A stretch of DNA of 64,000 nt, taken from the IMG/VR virus record IMGVR_UViG_3300021373_002652, positions 1-64,000 of that record. One strand, 5' to 3'. Below, piece by piece: positions 18,385 through 27,061 of the stretch. The notes under the pieces were generated by a model, which had not been told where the DNA came from, did no database searches, and was given only the letters and a program-made list of their open reading frames with translations. Source of the stretch: a virus. Numbering within the stretch: position 1 is the first letter of the stretch; the number at the start of each line of letters is the position of its first letter. Both the position numbers and the translations under genes were made by a program.

Positions 18385-19452
18385 TTACTTTTCTACCGTA
18401 AATGTTAAATCTTTTTCAGTAAAATAATCTATTTCACCACTTCTATCTACTTTGATTTCAAAGTAATAATCTCTATTTATTTCAAAATTACTTAAATCTA
18501 TTTTAAAGAAATTACCATTTGAATCACAACTTACTTTTGTATAGTTATCATTAAAGGGTACAATTACTTCTTCTGTAATAGCATCTTTAACTTGATAGTA
18601 AGTTGTTGATGGTAAATACTTTACATCATTGTAGGCATATGTGTTTGAATAAGATTTTAAAGGATATCTTTCTCTACCGAATACTCGTATAGTTGGTTTA
18701 CTTCCTCTTTTGTATCTTACTTTTAATCTTTTAAATGTTACATGGATATCATCTGCGGTTAGTTCAGTTAGTGAACCTGTCGAGAACGATGAATCATCCC
18801 AACCTATTCTAAGTTTTGGTTGGTATATTGTAGAAGTTTCTTTTCCAAAGAATTTTAATTGACCATAATCAACTGTATCTGATTCTTTTGAATTAGAATG
18901 TTTGATTATAAAACCTTCATTTGGAAGTGTACCACTAATCCATGTATTGAGTGATTCTAATACATTCATTTCAATATCTTCAGTTTGATATGAGAATGAT
19001 TGTGAACCTGCTGAACCTGTGTACCATGTTCCTCCCTTACCATTGAATGAACCAGTTGTTCCTGCTAAATAAGAACCATCACCCAACCAACTATCAGATT
19101 GAGCTCCTCTATTTTCCCAACTAACACCATCTGTTGTGATGTTATCAAAACGAGTACCTATTCCCATATCCCAAGATTGAGAAATAGGATATGCATAGAT
19201 TGTATAATCTAATGGAATCTCAATAGCATCACACTCTTTTAATAATAGGTGAGCAGAACTCATTGTTACTTCACCACTTGCTATAGATTGTGATAATGGG
19301 GTAGTGTTAAACTTGATAAGAGAACGAGCAGTATCTTTTAAGTTTCCATAATATGTTTTAGATACTTCTAATATTTCATCTAAACCTGTATTTTGAGTAG
19401 GTTGTTGTAAAAATATTGTTGAGTCTTTTGATGATGTTACGAAATGATACAT
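18385..19452 (-). CDS. Baseplate-associated structural protein
   Basis: 355 aa, starting one base before the gp6-like stop. The N-terminal half contains blocks such as S-W-D-M-G-I-G-T-R-F, W-L-G-D-G-S-Y and T-W-Y-T-G-S, which resemble DNRLRE-type fibrous beta domains, followed by V-L-E-S-L-N-T-W-I-S-G. The C-terminal 130 residues look like two Ig-like beta-sandwiches. Position directly after gp6 suggests a baseplate wedge partner (the place of gp7/gp8 in T4), but sequence similarity to these is not apparent. Confidence 0.65.
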   Translation of the reverse strand: MYHFVTSSKDSTIFLQQPTQNTGLDEILEVSKTYYGNLKDTARSLIKFNTTPLSQSIASGEVTMSSAHLLLKECDAIEIPLDYTIYAYPISQSWDMGIGTRFDNITTDGVSWENRGAQSDSWLGDGSYLAGTTGSFNGKGGTWYTGSAGSQSFSYQTEDIEMNVLESLNTWISGTLPNEGFIIKHSNSKESDTVDYGQLKFFGKETSTIYQPKLRIGWDDSSFSTGSLTELTADDIHVTFKRLKVRYKRGSKPTIRVFGRERYPLKSYSNTYAYNDVKYLPSTTYYQVKDAITEEVIVPFNDNYTKVSCDSNGNFFKIDLSNFEINRDYYFEIKVDRSGEIDYFTEKDLTFTVEK

Positions 19453-21464
19453 TATACTACCCTCCCTTTTAAATCCTTATTAGGAAATTTAACCTCGAAT
19501 ACTGAAGGGTCTACTGATGGATATACCATCTTACCTTTAGTTGCCGCTTTAATATCATAAGAGTGTTCTGAGTAGTTTCCTAAACACTTGTTGAATACTT
19601 CACATTTTGGTACTGATTGAACTCCCTCAACACCTGCAATTAAGATTTCAACTTCTGAAATATTAATAGGCATATTAAACGTCCAATTATCTATATCGAA
19701 ATATTCTTTTAATTCTGTTATACATTTTGTGAGAACTTCTCTTTTATTGTATCCACCATAAACTCTGATTTCAAAATCTAAACCAATGTTAATAACAAAC
19801 CCATCAATAATATTAATACCATCTGTTAACATTCTATATTCACCAATATAAGTTTTTAAATTCTCCTTTACCGCTCTATTAAGAATACTTAAGTTCTTGT
19901 TTGAATTATATCCAAGAATATATAAATTTATGGCAAAAGGATTATTAACCTCATTAGTTGTTCCCTTTTTAGTTTTTAAAAGCTTACGAACCTCATCTCT
20001 CATTTCCTGGTCAGATAGGTCTTTACCCTTCATATCATTAATCAACCCAACAAACTCATCAAGTGATTCTGTATCTTTTAAAAGTGAAGCAGGTGAGTTA
20101 TTATCTAATTGACCATCTGGTGAGCAAAATGCTTTTGCAATACCACCATACTTTGGTGGAAGAGAAAGAGCTCTCACTTGATAATCTTTACGAGTTACCG
20201 CTCTGTTTTGTGAACCAAAGTTTGCAAGTGCGTTTTCTCTGATTTCATCAATCGTTTCTTCACCTCTACCACCAGTTGCAGGTATTTCATTATCAACCGC
20301 TACTGATGATTTCATTTTGTTATAAAGAGTTGTTTCGTTTTGTGCAAAAGTTTTGGTATCATCATCAAACTCAATTCTTTTAATTGAAGTTAATTCACCC
20401 TTACCAACATTTGATTCAACACCACCACCTACTAAGTAAGATACACTCATAGTTGTATTAGATGGGGCCTGTCCATATGATGTAGTTTTCAAAAAGTTAG
20501 CGGGGTCATACGCTGAACTCATTTTATCAATAGAAGAGTTTAACCCCAATCCTACATTTTTTAAGTTTGGAACTAATTGTTCATCATTGGTTGTATTACC
20601 ACCACCAAATACAATGCTAGTACTATTATCTTGATTTATCTTTTTAACAAATCTTTTTGAAGTTTTTAATACTCTAAGTACATTAGATACAGAATCTTTA
20701 AATTGTGCTAAATCTTTATCAGTTTGTTCTGATACAGGATAATCAACATAAACCATTTCTTGAGCAAGATATGGAACTTCATACCACTTACCACCATTAC
20801 TATCCCTAACATCATAGATATCAATTACATTTTTATCTGCAATATTAATTGATGAAAATTGTTCTGGTGAACCAAAATCAACATTTACAGTTTTAAGTTC
20901 TCCTGATACTGCTTTAACATATTTTTTTATAAGATACTGAGTTGGTTCTCCACCATTATCAGTATAGACCGTTATCTCTCTATCTGTTGCATCATTAAAA
21001 TCAACGAGTTCTGTTGTTCTAAATCTTACACTTGTTTTGGATGATTCCACAACCATACCTTGTTTAATTCTAAGGTAGTAATCAGAATCAGGTCTGTTAT
21101 CTTCTCCACTACCCACTGCAGGTGCAAGTTGGTAAACGGATAGTTGTACAATAGCAGGTGCAGTAACTTTTGGTTTATATCCAAGATAGTTAGCTAATGC
21201 TATTACATTTTGTTTATCTTCCGCATATAACATTAATGATTCTTTTAATGAATCATCTGTATAGTAAGATAATATATCCCCAAGATAAGATGCCATTTCA
21301 ATAAACATCATACCAGGTGATGATTCATTAAAATCAGAATACGTTTTAGGGAAATAGGTTTTAGAGTACTCTACTAAGTTTTTTCTAAAGGAGGCAAAAT
21401 CTTTACTAAGATACTTTATATCTCTTCCTTGATTACTTTTAAAATTTGCTGAATTTAATGCCAT
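19452..21464 (-). CDS. Baseplate wedge protein, T4 gp6-like (Baseplate J family)
   Basis: 670 aa. The N-terminus is diagnostic: D-I-K-Y-L-S-K-D-F near residue 16, R-x-N-L-V-E-Y-S-K-T-Y-F-P, then S-P-G-M-M-F-I-E-M-A-S-Y-L-G-D near 50-65, L-A-N-Y-L-G-Y-K-P near 90. The central part contains the conserved G-E-E-T-I-D-E-I-R-E-N-A and Q-N-R-A-V-T-R-K-D-Y segment of Baseplate J. gp6 forms the inner iris ring that changes shape at sheath contraction. It is 4 nt after the gp25-like gene, the usual T4-type order. Confidence 0.93.
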   Translation of the reverse strand: MALNSANFKSNQGRDIKYLSKDFASFRKNLVEYSKTYFPKTYSDFNESSPGMMFIEMASYLGDILSYYTDDSLKESLMLYAEDKQNVIALANYLGYKPKVTAPAIVQLSVYQLAPAVGSGEDNRPDSDYYLRIKQGMVVESSKTSVRFRTTELVDFNDATDREITVYTDNGGEPTQYLIKKYVKAVSGELKTVNVDFGSPEQFSSINIADKNVIDIYDVRDSNGGKWYEVPYLAQEMVYVDYPVSEQTDKDLAQFKDSVSNVLRVLKTSKRFVKKINQDNSTSIVFGGGNTTNDEQLVPNLKNVGLGLNSSIDKMSSAYDPANFLKTTSYGQAPSNTTMSVSYLVGGGVESNVGKGELTSIKRIEFDDDTKTFAQNETTLYNKMKSSVAVDNEIPATGGRGEETIDEIRENALANFGSQNRAVTRKDYQVRALSLPPKYGGIAKAFCSPDGQLDNNSPASLLKDTESLDEFVGLINDMKGKDLSDQEMRDEVRKLLKTKKGTTNEVNNPFAINLYILGYNSNKNLSILNRAVKENLKTYIGEYRMLTDGINIIDGFVINIGLDFEIRVYGGYNKREVLTKCITELKEYFDIDNWTFNMPINISEVEILIAGVEGVQSVPKCEVFNKCLGNYSEHSYDIKAATKGKMVYPSVDPSVFEVKFPNKDLKGRVV

Positions 21465-21468
21465 AATA

Positions 21469-21903
21469 TTATTCCTGTACTACCAATGTTATTTCTTGTA
21501 AATCAATTTCATTACCAACTGTAAATTTTAAATCCAAGTTTACTTGGTTTTTATCTCTTAACTCATTGGTCATTTCTACATTAATTTCTTCTATATTAAT
21601 ATAAGGTAACCAAAACTCTACAGCAGTGATAATCGTTTGTTGTATTTTATCTTCAAACTGTTCATCATCCATTTGTTCAAATAGTAATGACCTTAATCCA
21701 GAACCGAAGTTTGGCTGCATTATTCTTTCACCCTTTGCTGTAAGTAATAAATTTCTTAAATTACTTTTTGCTTGTTCGATTGATGTAAATGCTTGTGCAA
21801 AAAATCCTCTACCATCATTTTGTATTGGTAGTGTGATTCCATATGCATAAGAATCAAATTCTTTAGAATCCTTAAGTGTTTTTCTGCCAAGTATATACGC
21901 CAT
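21469..21903 (-). CDS. Baseplate wedge protein, T4 gp25-like
   Basis: 144 aa, the standard length for gp25. Contains L-L-L-T-A-K-G-E-R-I-M-Q-P-N-F-G-S-G-L near residues 52-70 and F-W-L-P-Y-I-N-I near 93-100, the conserved gp25/lysozyme-like fold features (enzymatic residues are not needed). gp25 sits next to the tail tube and starts sheath polymerisation. Position between the 195-aa protein and gp6 fits T4-type baseplate gene order. Confidence 0.92.
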   Translation of the reverse strand: MAYILGRKTLKDSKEFDSYAYGITLPIQNDGRGFFAQAFTSIEQAKSNLRNLLLTAKGERIMQPNFGSGLRSLLFEQMDDEQFEDKIQQTIITAVEFWLPYINIEEINVEMTNELRDKNQVNLDLKFTVGNEIDLQEITLVVQE

Positions 21904-21924
21904 TAATTACTCTCCCAAGTAAAT

Positions 21925-22512
21925 TTATTTTTTAAACTTTTTTACAAGTTCTGAATTATCTCTATTTAATATTCTATCTAAACCAGGTAAACCAGTTTGA
22001 ACACCCAATCCTTGTTTATTAGGACCTCTTCTTACATCTCCATAACCCATTTTTTGTGCCATCTGAGCTCTCATCATATCAGTACCACCTTGTGCACCTT
22101 GAGAGTTAAATGTTACAGTTTTATCCATACTTTCATTTACAGGTTGTTGAAAATTATCCAATACTGATTTAGTAGTTGGTGTACCTTTTCTTTGTTCTGC
22201 TGAAAATGGTTTTGTATTATTTAATACTTCATTTAAAACAGAGTTTTTAGTGAATTTTTTTTTTGGTGTTTGTCTTTGTTCCTGTAATGCAAGTTCTGCT
22301 TGTTCAAATGGGTCTACCTCATTCACTAATTCAGGAACTTGCGTAGAGGGAACGCTGACTACACCTCCCTTCACCTCTGCTAATCGTTTCTTAACTTCTT
22401 CTTCCAATATCTTTGGAAAAGTTTTAGATAAAAAACGTTCTTGTTGTTTAGCGGTTTCCACTTCAACAAGAGTTTTAATTACTTTAATTAATTGTTTATT
22501 ATTCATTTTCAA
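21925..22512 (-). CDS. Virion-associated protein, function unknown
   Basis: 195 aa. The first 60 residues are a charged helix (L-V-E-V-E-T-A-K-Q-Q-E-R-F); the rest is low-complexity with Gln, Pro and Lys. A second Met at residue 3 is equally possible as start. It is preceded by a late motif and lies between the gp25-like gene and the 186-aa gene, so it is probably part of the baseplate or an assembly factor. No domain is recognised. Confidence 0.6.
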   Translation of the reverse strand: MKMNNKQLIKVIKTLVEVETAKQQERFLSKTFPKILEEEVKKRLAEVKGGVVSVPSTQVPELVNEVDPFEQAELALQEQRQTPKKKFTKNSVLNEVLNNTKPFSAEQRKGTPTTKSVLDNFQQPVNESMDKTVTFNSQGAQGGTDMMRAQMAQKMGYGDVRRGPNKQGLGVQTGLPGLDRILNRDNSELVKKFKK

Positions 22513-22527
22513 TTGTGTTTATCTTAA

Positions 22528-22535
22528 TATAAATA
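22528..22535 (-). promoter_or_regulatory. Late-type promoter motif
   Basis: Coding-strand ATATATTTATATTAAG, 16 nt before the ATG at 22512. It lies in the 37-nt gap after the 186-aa gene. Confidence 0.58.
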
Positions 22536-22549
22536 TATCTTCTTTCATT

Positions 22550-23110
22550 TTATGGTACTGTGTAACCAGGGGATATCAAAACTCCAGGTGCTACTGGTGG
22601 TGGAGCTCCCGGATATATAGATACTGTATTATACATATGTGTTGTTGTTGGTAGGTGAGATTGCATTGAACCTGCCAATCTATTCAAGAAATTCATACTA
22701 TCATCTATTGGATTTAATGGGCCCATTGGTGTCCATGAACCAGGACTCAAACAAACGGCGGCGGTTGTAGTTATGTTTGATACCGCACCAGTAGCAGGTA
22801 TTACTGGTGGAATTCCAACAACTAAAGTTGCACCTGTCCAATAAACAATCACAGCTTTACCAATATCATCACCAAAGGTATGTAATCCTCCTGTTTTGGA
22901 AATAGCAATTGTACAAGCTGTATTAACCATAGCTTCCATACCTGCAGTGTTTCCAACCGCTATAGGAATAGAATTCACTGTTTGGAATCCTCTTTTAATA
23001 CACATATCATACTCTTGAGTAATCTTTTTTGCGAAATCAGCGTATGCACCAATACCATCTTGATTGGTCATGTAATTATTCATTTGTTGTTTAAATGTAG
23101 TGAAAGACAT
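22550..23110 (-). CDS. Baseplate region protein, function unknown
   Basis: 186 aa. The N-terminal 90 residues are helical with two Cys; the middle has W-T-G-A-T-L-V-V-G-I-P-P-V-I-P-A-T-G, followed by a Gly/Pro-rich tail (P-G-A-P-P-P-V-A-P-G). It lies 4 nt after the gp5-like gene. This position suits a spike- or hub-associated protein, but no PAAR or other motif is evident, so only a virion role is proposed. Confidence 0.62.
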   Translation of the reverse strand: MSFTTFKQQMNNYMTNQDGIGAYADFAKKITQEYDMCIKRGFQTVNSIPIAVGNTAGMEAMVNTACTIAISKTGGLHTFGDDIGKAVIVYWTGATLVVGIPPVIPATGAVSNITTTAAVCLSPGSWTPMGPLNPIDDSMNFLNRLAGSMQSHLPTTTHMYNTVSIYPGAPPPVAPGVLISPGYTVP

Positions 23111-23114
23111 CTTC

Positions 23115-24353
23115 TTACTCCGTATAATTTAAAGTAGATAAGAAAGTGTTTAGTCTTGATTTAATATCACTAAAGGTTGGTGCATTTGTTGGACCAGGTG
23201 ATGTAGGGCCACATGGTGTTTGAAATATTTGTACATTTATAGCATCAATCAATTCTTCAAGTAATCCAAGAAGTGTTTCACCTCTTACTAAAGGTTCATC
23301 TTCAACACCATCAACATTTAAAAATATTTTCCCACTTCCACCCAAGAAAAACATATCATTATCATTTGTTGTAGTTCTATACTCTCCATTTAAATCAATG
23401 AAGGCCCCATCGTTACCATTATCAATTGTAAGTTTACTATCACATAATAGTGAAATATCTCCCTTAGAAAAGAAAATCATTTCAGAATCTTTTGATGATA
23501 ATATAATTCTACCACTATTAACAAGAATCTGGTCTGTTCCTTTTAATTCATCTGGTGGTGTGTGATATACAGGTTCAGTTTCAAAAGGAACATCTTCTGT
23601 ACCAGGACTGAATCCTAATAAATAATCTCCACTTGTAATTGCAATTGTTGAACCATCTTCTATTACATTTTCTTCAGTTATTTCATATTCTTTTAAATCT
23701 TCAATAGATTTATCGTTTTGTCTATTACGAATCAGAATAGTTGGTGCTAAAACATTTTCTTCATTATTATATCCACTAAATCTAATTGATTGACCAAACC
23801 TCGATTGTAATAATTTATCACCTTCGTAGTATTTTAAAGGATTTATCTGTGTTGGTTCAAAATATTCACCGAGTTTATTATTTCTATCACCATCCCCTCC
23901 TGAGTTTGGAGTTCCTGTTGATGATGTTTCTCCATAATCACCAGAAGCTCCATCCGAACTTTCTACTGGTAATCCTTTTAGTTGAGCATCTTCTACAGCA
24001 TTTCCTTTGTTTATATCAATGTTGTGAATTCTTTTATAGTGTAAGTTTCCACCAACCTTTACCATTTCAACAACTTCACCAAGAAGAGGCAATCCTTCAT
24101 CAATATTATATGGCGGATAATCTCCTAAATCATCTAAATCATATGATGTATCCGCTCTTAAAACTATTTTTGCAAATCCAAGTTTAGAATCTTTATCAGA
24201 TACATCAGAACTAATATCACTTGGGATTGCTATAGTTTCGAATTCACTATCATCAACATGAACAAATACAACAGTACCTGTTACATTATCTTGTCCTGTG
24301 GATTGGTAGTTATTAAAAAACGATGCGTTAGATGTAGATATTCTTCTTGCCAT
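23115..24353 (-). CDS. Baseplate hub/central spike protein, gp5-like OB-fold
   Basis: 412 aa. The N-terminal part resembles the OB-fold domain of gp5/phage base V proteins: G-T-V-V-F-V-H near residue 26-32, then a central D-K-L-L-Q-S-R-F-G-Q-S-I-R-F-S-G segment near 178-193, and short beta-repeat strands later (I-L-V-N-S-G-R-I-I-L-S-S-K-D; L-L-C-D-S-K-L-T-I-D-N; A-F-I-D-L-N), as in spike beta-helices. No lysozyme domain as in T4 gp5 is visible. It shares a 1-nt overlap with the 136-aa coiled-coil gene. It likely forms the membrane-piercing hub at the tail tip. Confidence 0.75.
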   Translation of the reverse strand: MARRISTSNASFFNNYQSTGQDNVTGTVVFVHVDDSEFETIAIPSDISSDVSDKDSKLGFAKIVLRADTSYDLDDLGDYPPYNIDEGLPLLGEVVEMVKVGGNLHYKRIHNIDINKGNAVEDAQLKGLPVESSDGASGDYGETSSTGTPNSGGDGDRNNKLGEYFEPTQINPLKYYEGDKLLQSRFGQSIRFSGYNNEENVLAPTILIRNRQNDKSIEDLKEYEITEENVIEDGSTIAITSGDYLLGFSPGTEDVPFETEPVYHTPPDELKGTDQILVNSGRIILSSKDSEMIFFSKGDISLLCDSKLTIDNGNDGAFIDLNGEYRTTTNDNDMFFLGGSGKIFLNVDGVEDEPLVRGETLLGLLEELIDAINVQIFQTPCGPTSPGPTNAPTFSDIKSRLNTFLSTLNYTE

Positions 24354-24763
24354 TACTCGTTAACTTTTTGTTTAAGTTCTTCTATTTCATTTGTAAGTTC
24401 ATCAACCTTTGTATCGTGTTCATCTGCAACTTCGGCAATAGTTTCATCTAATTGTTTTAGAAGTTGTTCTTTTTCATCATCACTAAGGAATCCACTATCT
24501 CCTTCTGCTTTATGTTGTGCACCAATTATCCTTTGAGCAATTGCACTCATCTTAATTAATGATTCATCGTTTCGTATTGATGAATCAATTAAATCTTTTA
24601 ATATTGGACCAATTACTGCCATATCTCCAGCATGTCTAATTATTTTTCTCATCTCCGCAATTAGTTCTGAGATTCTCTTTTTCTTGTTCTGTTGATTATC
24701 GTAGATATCTTTGAACAAACCACTTAGGTTTTTGCCAGGAAATAATTCAAAATCTGTACTCAT
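24353..24763 (-). CDS. Coiled-coil late protein, function unknown
   Basis: 136 aa, strongly helical, with a C-terminal coiled coil of Glu/Lys/Leu heptads (L-L-K-Q-L-D-E-T; V-D-E-L-T-N-E-I-E-E-L). It is the first gene of the late baseplate operon and has a late motif 23 nt upstream. Might be a chaperone or scaffold for the hub (inference); no domain is recognised. Confidence 0.6.
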   Translation of the reverse strand: MSTDFELFPGKNLSGLFKDIYDNQQNKKKRISELIAEMRKIIRHAGDMAVIGPILKDLIDSSIRNDESLIKMSAIAQRIIGAQHKAEGDSGFLSDDEKEQLLKQLDETIAEVADEHDTKVDELTNEIEELKQKVNE

Positions 24764-24785
24764 GATTATACCATATTATGTTGTA

Positions 24786-24793
24786 TATAAATA
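24786..24793 (-). promoter_or_regulatory. Late-type promoter motif for the baseplate operon
   Basis: Coding-strand ATATTTATATACAAC between the terminator at 24803-24829 and the ATG at 24763. The terminator-then-promoter order is expected for the start of a new transcription unit. Confidence 0.62.
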
Positions 24794-24802
24794 TGGTAAA
24801 AT

Positions 24803-24829
24803 AAAAAACCCCCACTTTAAGTGAGGGTT
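24803..24829 (-). terminator. Rho-independent terminator after the holin-like gene
   Basis: Minus-strand hairpin AACCCTCAC/GTGGGGGTT (one mismatch, loop TTAAA), followed by TTTT(T). Sits 37 nt downstream of the 76-aa gene. Confidence 0.82.
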
Positions 24830-24865
24830 TGATTTTTAACGCGTTATGGAATTAAAAAATATTTA

Positions 24866-25096
24866 CTACTTCTTAATTATATGGTAAAGCACAAAAGCAC
24901 CAACCAGTCCTAATAGACCTTCAGCACTCAGACTTCCTAAAATGCCCATAATATTATCAACTACTGATACTTCTGGCCAAAATGGGATATCTGCACCTTT
25001 GAATAATACTTCAAGTACAACTCCTAAGGCAATGATACTAATACCGATTTTTGTAAGTTCGTCAGCCCAAGAGCCAATTTTTTTCAAAAATTCCAT
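24866..25096 (-). CDS. Small membrane protein, holin-like candidate
   Basis: 76 aa. Two hydrophobic segments, about residues 16-31 and 52-73, separated by an acidic-aromatic loop, with a short K-K C-terminal tail; the topology suits a class II holin. It is flanked by terminators on both sides (25254-25283 upstream, 24803-24829 downstream), so it is monocistronic, and has a strong AAAGGAG ribosome site 8 nt before ATG. The lytic transglycosylase-like gene lies about 3 kb upstream. Holin function is inferred from topology and separate control only. Confidence 0.6.
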   Translation of the reverse strand: MEFLKKIGSWADELTKIGISIIALGVVLEVLFKGADIPFWPEVSVVDNIMGILGSLSAEGLLGLVGAFVLYHIIKK

Positions 25097-25194
25097 ATGT
25101 TTCTCCTTTTGTTTTAATTAATGTTAATAACTTTTCCATCTTGCAAAACATTGGGATATCCACAAATAACTATGGTATATATGATAAAAAAATT

Positions 25195-25210
25195 TTGAAT
25201 ATATATTCAA
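25195..25210. promoter_or_regulatory. 16-bp perfect palindrome in the holin-like gene leader region
   Basis: TTGAATATATATTCAA reads the same on both strands. It lies between the terminator at 25254-25283 and the start of the 76-aa gene at 25096, with a smaller palindromic core GGATATCC at 25154-25161. A regulatory protein site is possible. Confidence 0.4.
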
Positions 25211-25253
25211 CCCTAAATTAAAGAGATGTATTGGGTGTTTATATATGTATGTA

Positions 25254-25283
25254 CAAAAAAACCCAACCGAAATTCGTTGGGTT
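25254..25283 (-). terminator. Rho-independent terminator after the carbamoyltransferase gene
   Basis: Minus-strand hairpin with 8-bp perfect stem AACCCAAC/GTTGGGTT, loop GAATTTCG, followed by TTTTT. It ends the operon that contains the sigma factor and carbamoyltransferase. Confidence 0.9.
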
Positions 25284-25345
25284 TCTATTCCTAGCCACTT
25301 TATTATACGACAAGGGTTCTTTGGAATAAATAGTAAAATAATTAC

Positions 25346-27049
25346 TTAAAGTATTGTTTTTTTCAAGATGTAATTACCAAGAACTAAAATATCCATTTCA
25401 CAATTAAGGAATGTTTTAATTGCATCCTCTGGTGTTAAAACCATTGTTTGGTCTTTTAAGTTGAATGAAGTATTAATAACAATTGGATATTCATTATCCT
25501 TTTCAAGTTGTTCTAATAAGGAGTATATTCTTGGTTGAGATTTAGAATCTAAACTCTGTATTCTTGCTGATTTATCAATGTGAGTTATAGCTGGAAGTTT
25601 ATTTACAAATTCATCTTTAACCTTAACCACTTGATTCATATAAGGAACAACTCTTTGATATTTAAAATATTTTACTTGTGATTCTTTTTTAACTATTGGA
25701 GCAAATGGTCTAAACCCCTCTCTCTTCTTAATCATTTTATTTAGTCGAGATTTCATTTGAGGGTCTCGTGGGTTTGCTAATATAGAACGATTACCCAATG
25801 CTCTTGCACCAAATTCCATTCTACCCTCAAACCAACCAATAATATTTCCATCAGTAATTTCTTTTGAAATAGTTTTTATCAATAAACTATCAACAACATA
25901 CTCACCATAAACATATTTAGTATATCTATCTATTACATTTTTAATTTCAGTTTTAGAATACTCTGGCCCAAGATATGGATTAGTATTTATTTTTCTCAAC
26001 GATACATTGTTTGTATAATAGTGATGAAGAGCACATCCAATAGAAGAACCAGCATCAGATGGAGCAGGTGGAATCCATAAATTATTATATGAGGTTTGTT
26101 TTAATATCTTTCCATTAGCCGTACCATTATAAGCACACCCACCACTTAAACATAAGTTTCGTGATGGTGAAAGTTCGTAGGCATGATTTACTAAATTAAA
26201 AAAGTATTTTTCGTAAATAGATTGTACAGATGCCGCTAAATCTTTATGTTCTTGTGTTAGTGGTTCTTCGGGTAATCTATTTTCTATTCCAAGTTCCATT
26301 CCAAGTTTTTCATTAAACATATGTGTATCTGAATACTCGTATGTAAAAAACTTCATGTTTAATTTAAAACCACCATCATAAGTATCTTCAATAATAGAAG
26401 AAAATCTATCTATGTATTTAGAAGAATCTCCATATGGAGCTAATCCCATCATTTTATATTCACCCTCGTTTGGTTTGAATCCAAGGAAAGCAGTCATCGC
26501 TGAGTAAAACATTCCAAGTGAATGTGGGAATTTAATAGATTTTAATTTTTTTAAGGTGTTTCTATTTCCTTCATATATCGTAGTTGTTTCCCACTCACCA
26601 ACACCATCAACAGAAACAATAATAGCATTATTATATGGTGAAGTATAATAGGAATATGCGGCATGAGATAAGTGATGTTCGTAAAAAGAAACAGTTGTTT
26701 TGTTACCAACATAAGAATTAATATCTAACATTAAATCTTGATAAGATATTGTATTTCTTTTAACAATATTTCTTCTGTTAAAATAATTTAGTATTCCACC
26801 TTTTTTTGTAGAGGTTTCAATCCTATCTAATTTTTCAATAGGAGATTCGTAGAAACAAATTGCTTCTAAATCATTTTTGGTAACATTAAATTCTTTTAAT
26901 AACCACTTAATTGTATTATGTGGAAAGGATGAATCGTGTTTTATGCCTGTAAATCTTTCTTCTTCACATCCTCCTAAAACAATTCCATCTTTAATTAAAG
27001 AGGCGGCCGAATCGTGATAACCACAACTAATTCCTAATATATAACCCAT
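25346..27049 (-). CDS. NodU/CmcH-family O-carbamoyltransferase
   Basis: 567 aa, near the family's usual length. The N-terminal actin-like (YgjD-like) domain has I-L-G-I-S-C-G-Y-H-D-S-A-A at residues 4-16, H-H-L-S-H-A-A-Y near 127-134 (metal-binding His), V-S-V-D-G-V-G-E-W near 142-150, and S-G-G-C-A-Y-N near 305. The C-terminal YrdC-like part has W-F-E-G-R-M-E-F-G-A-R-A-L-G-N-R-S. These enzymes make carbamoyl-AMP from carbamoyl phosphate and ATP and transfer the carbamoyl group to a hydroxyl. Substrates include antibiotics, Nod factors and, in some phages, hydroxymethylated cytosine in DNA. The acceptor here is unknown. It follows the sigma-factor gene by 12 nt. Confidence 0.92.
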   Translation of the reverse strand: MGYILGISCGYHDSAASLIKDGIVLGGCEEERFTGIKHDSSFPHNTIKWLLKEFNVTKNDLEAICFYESPIEKLDRIETSTKKGGILNYFNRRNIVKRNTISYQDLMLDINSYVGNKTTVSFYEHHLSHAAYSYYTSPYNNAIIVSVDGVGEWETTTIYEGNRNTLKKLKSIKFPHSLGMFYSAMTAFLGFKPNEGEYKMMGLAPYGDSSKYIDRFSSIIEDTYDGGFKLNMKFFTYEYSDTHMFNEKLGMELGIENRLPEEPLTQEHKDLAASVQSIYEKYFFNLVNHAYELSPSRNLCLSGGCAYNGTANGKILKQTSYNNLWIPPAPSDAGSSIGCALHHYYTNNVSLRKINTNPYLGPEYSKTEIKNVIDRYTKYVYGEYVVDSLLIKTISKEITDGNIIGWFEGRMEFGARALGNRSILANPRDPQMKSRLNKMIKKREGFRPFAPIVKKESQVKYFKYQRVVPYMNQVVKVKDEFVNKLPAITHIDKSARIQSLDSKSQPRIYSLLEQLEKDNEYPIVINTSFNLKDQTMVLTPEDAIKTFLNCEMDILVLGNYILKKTIL

Positions 27050-27061
27050 TGATTTTATTTT

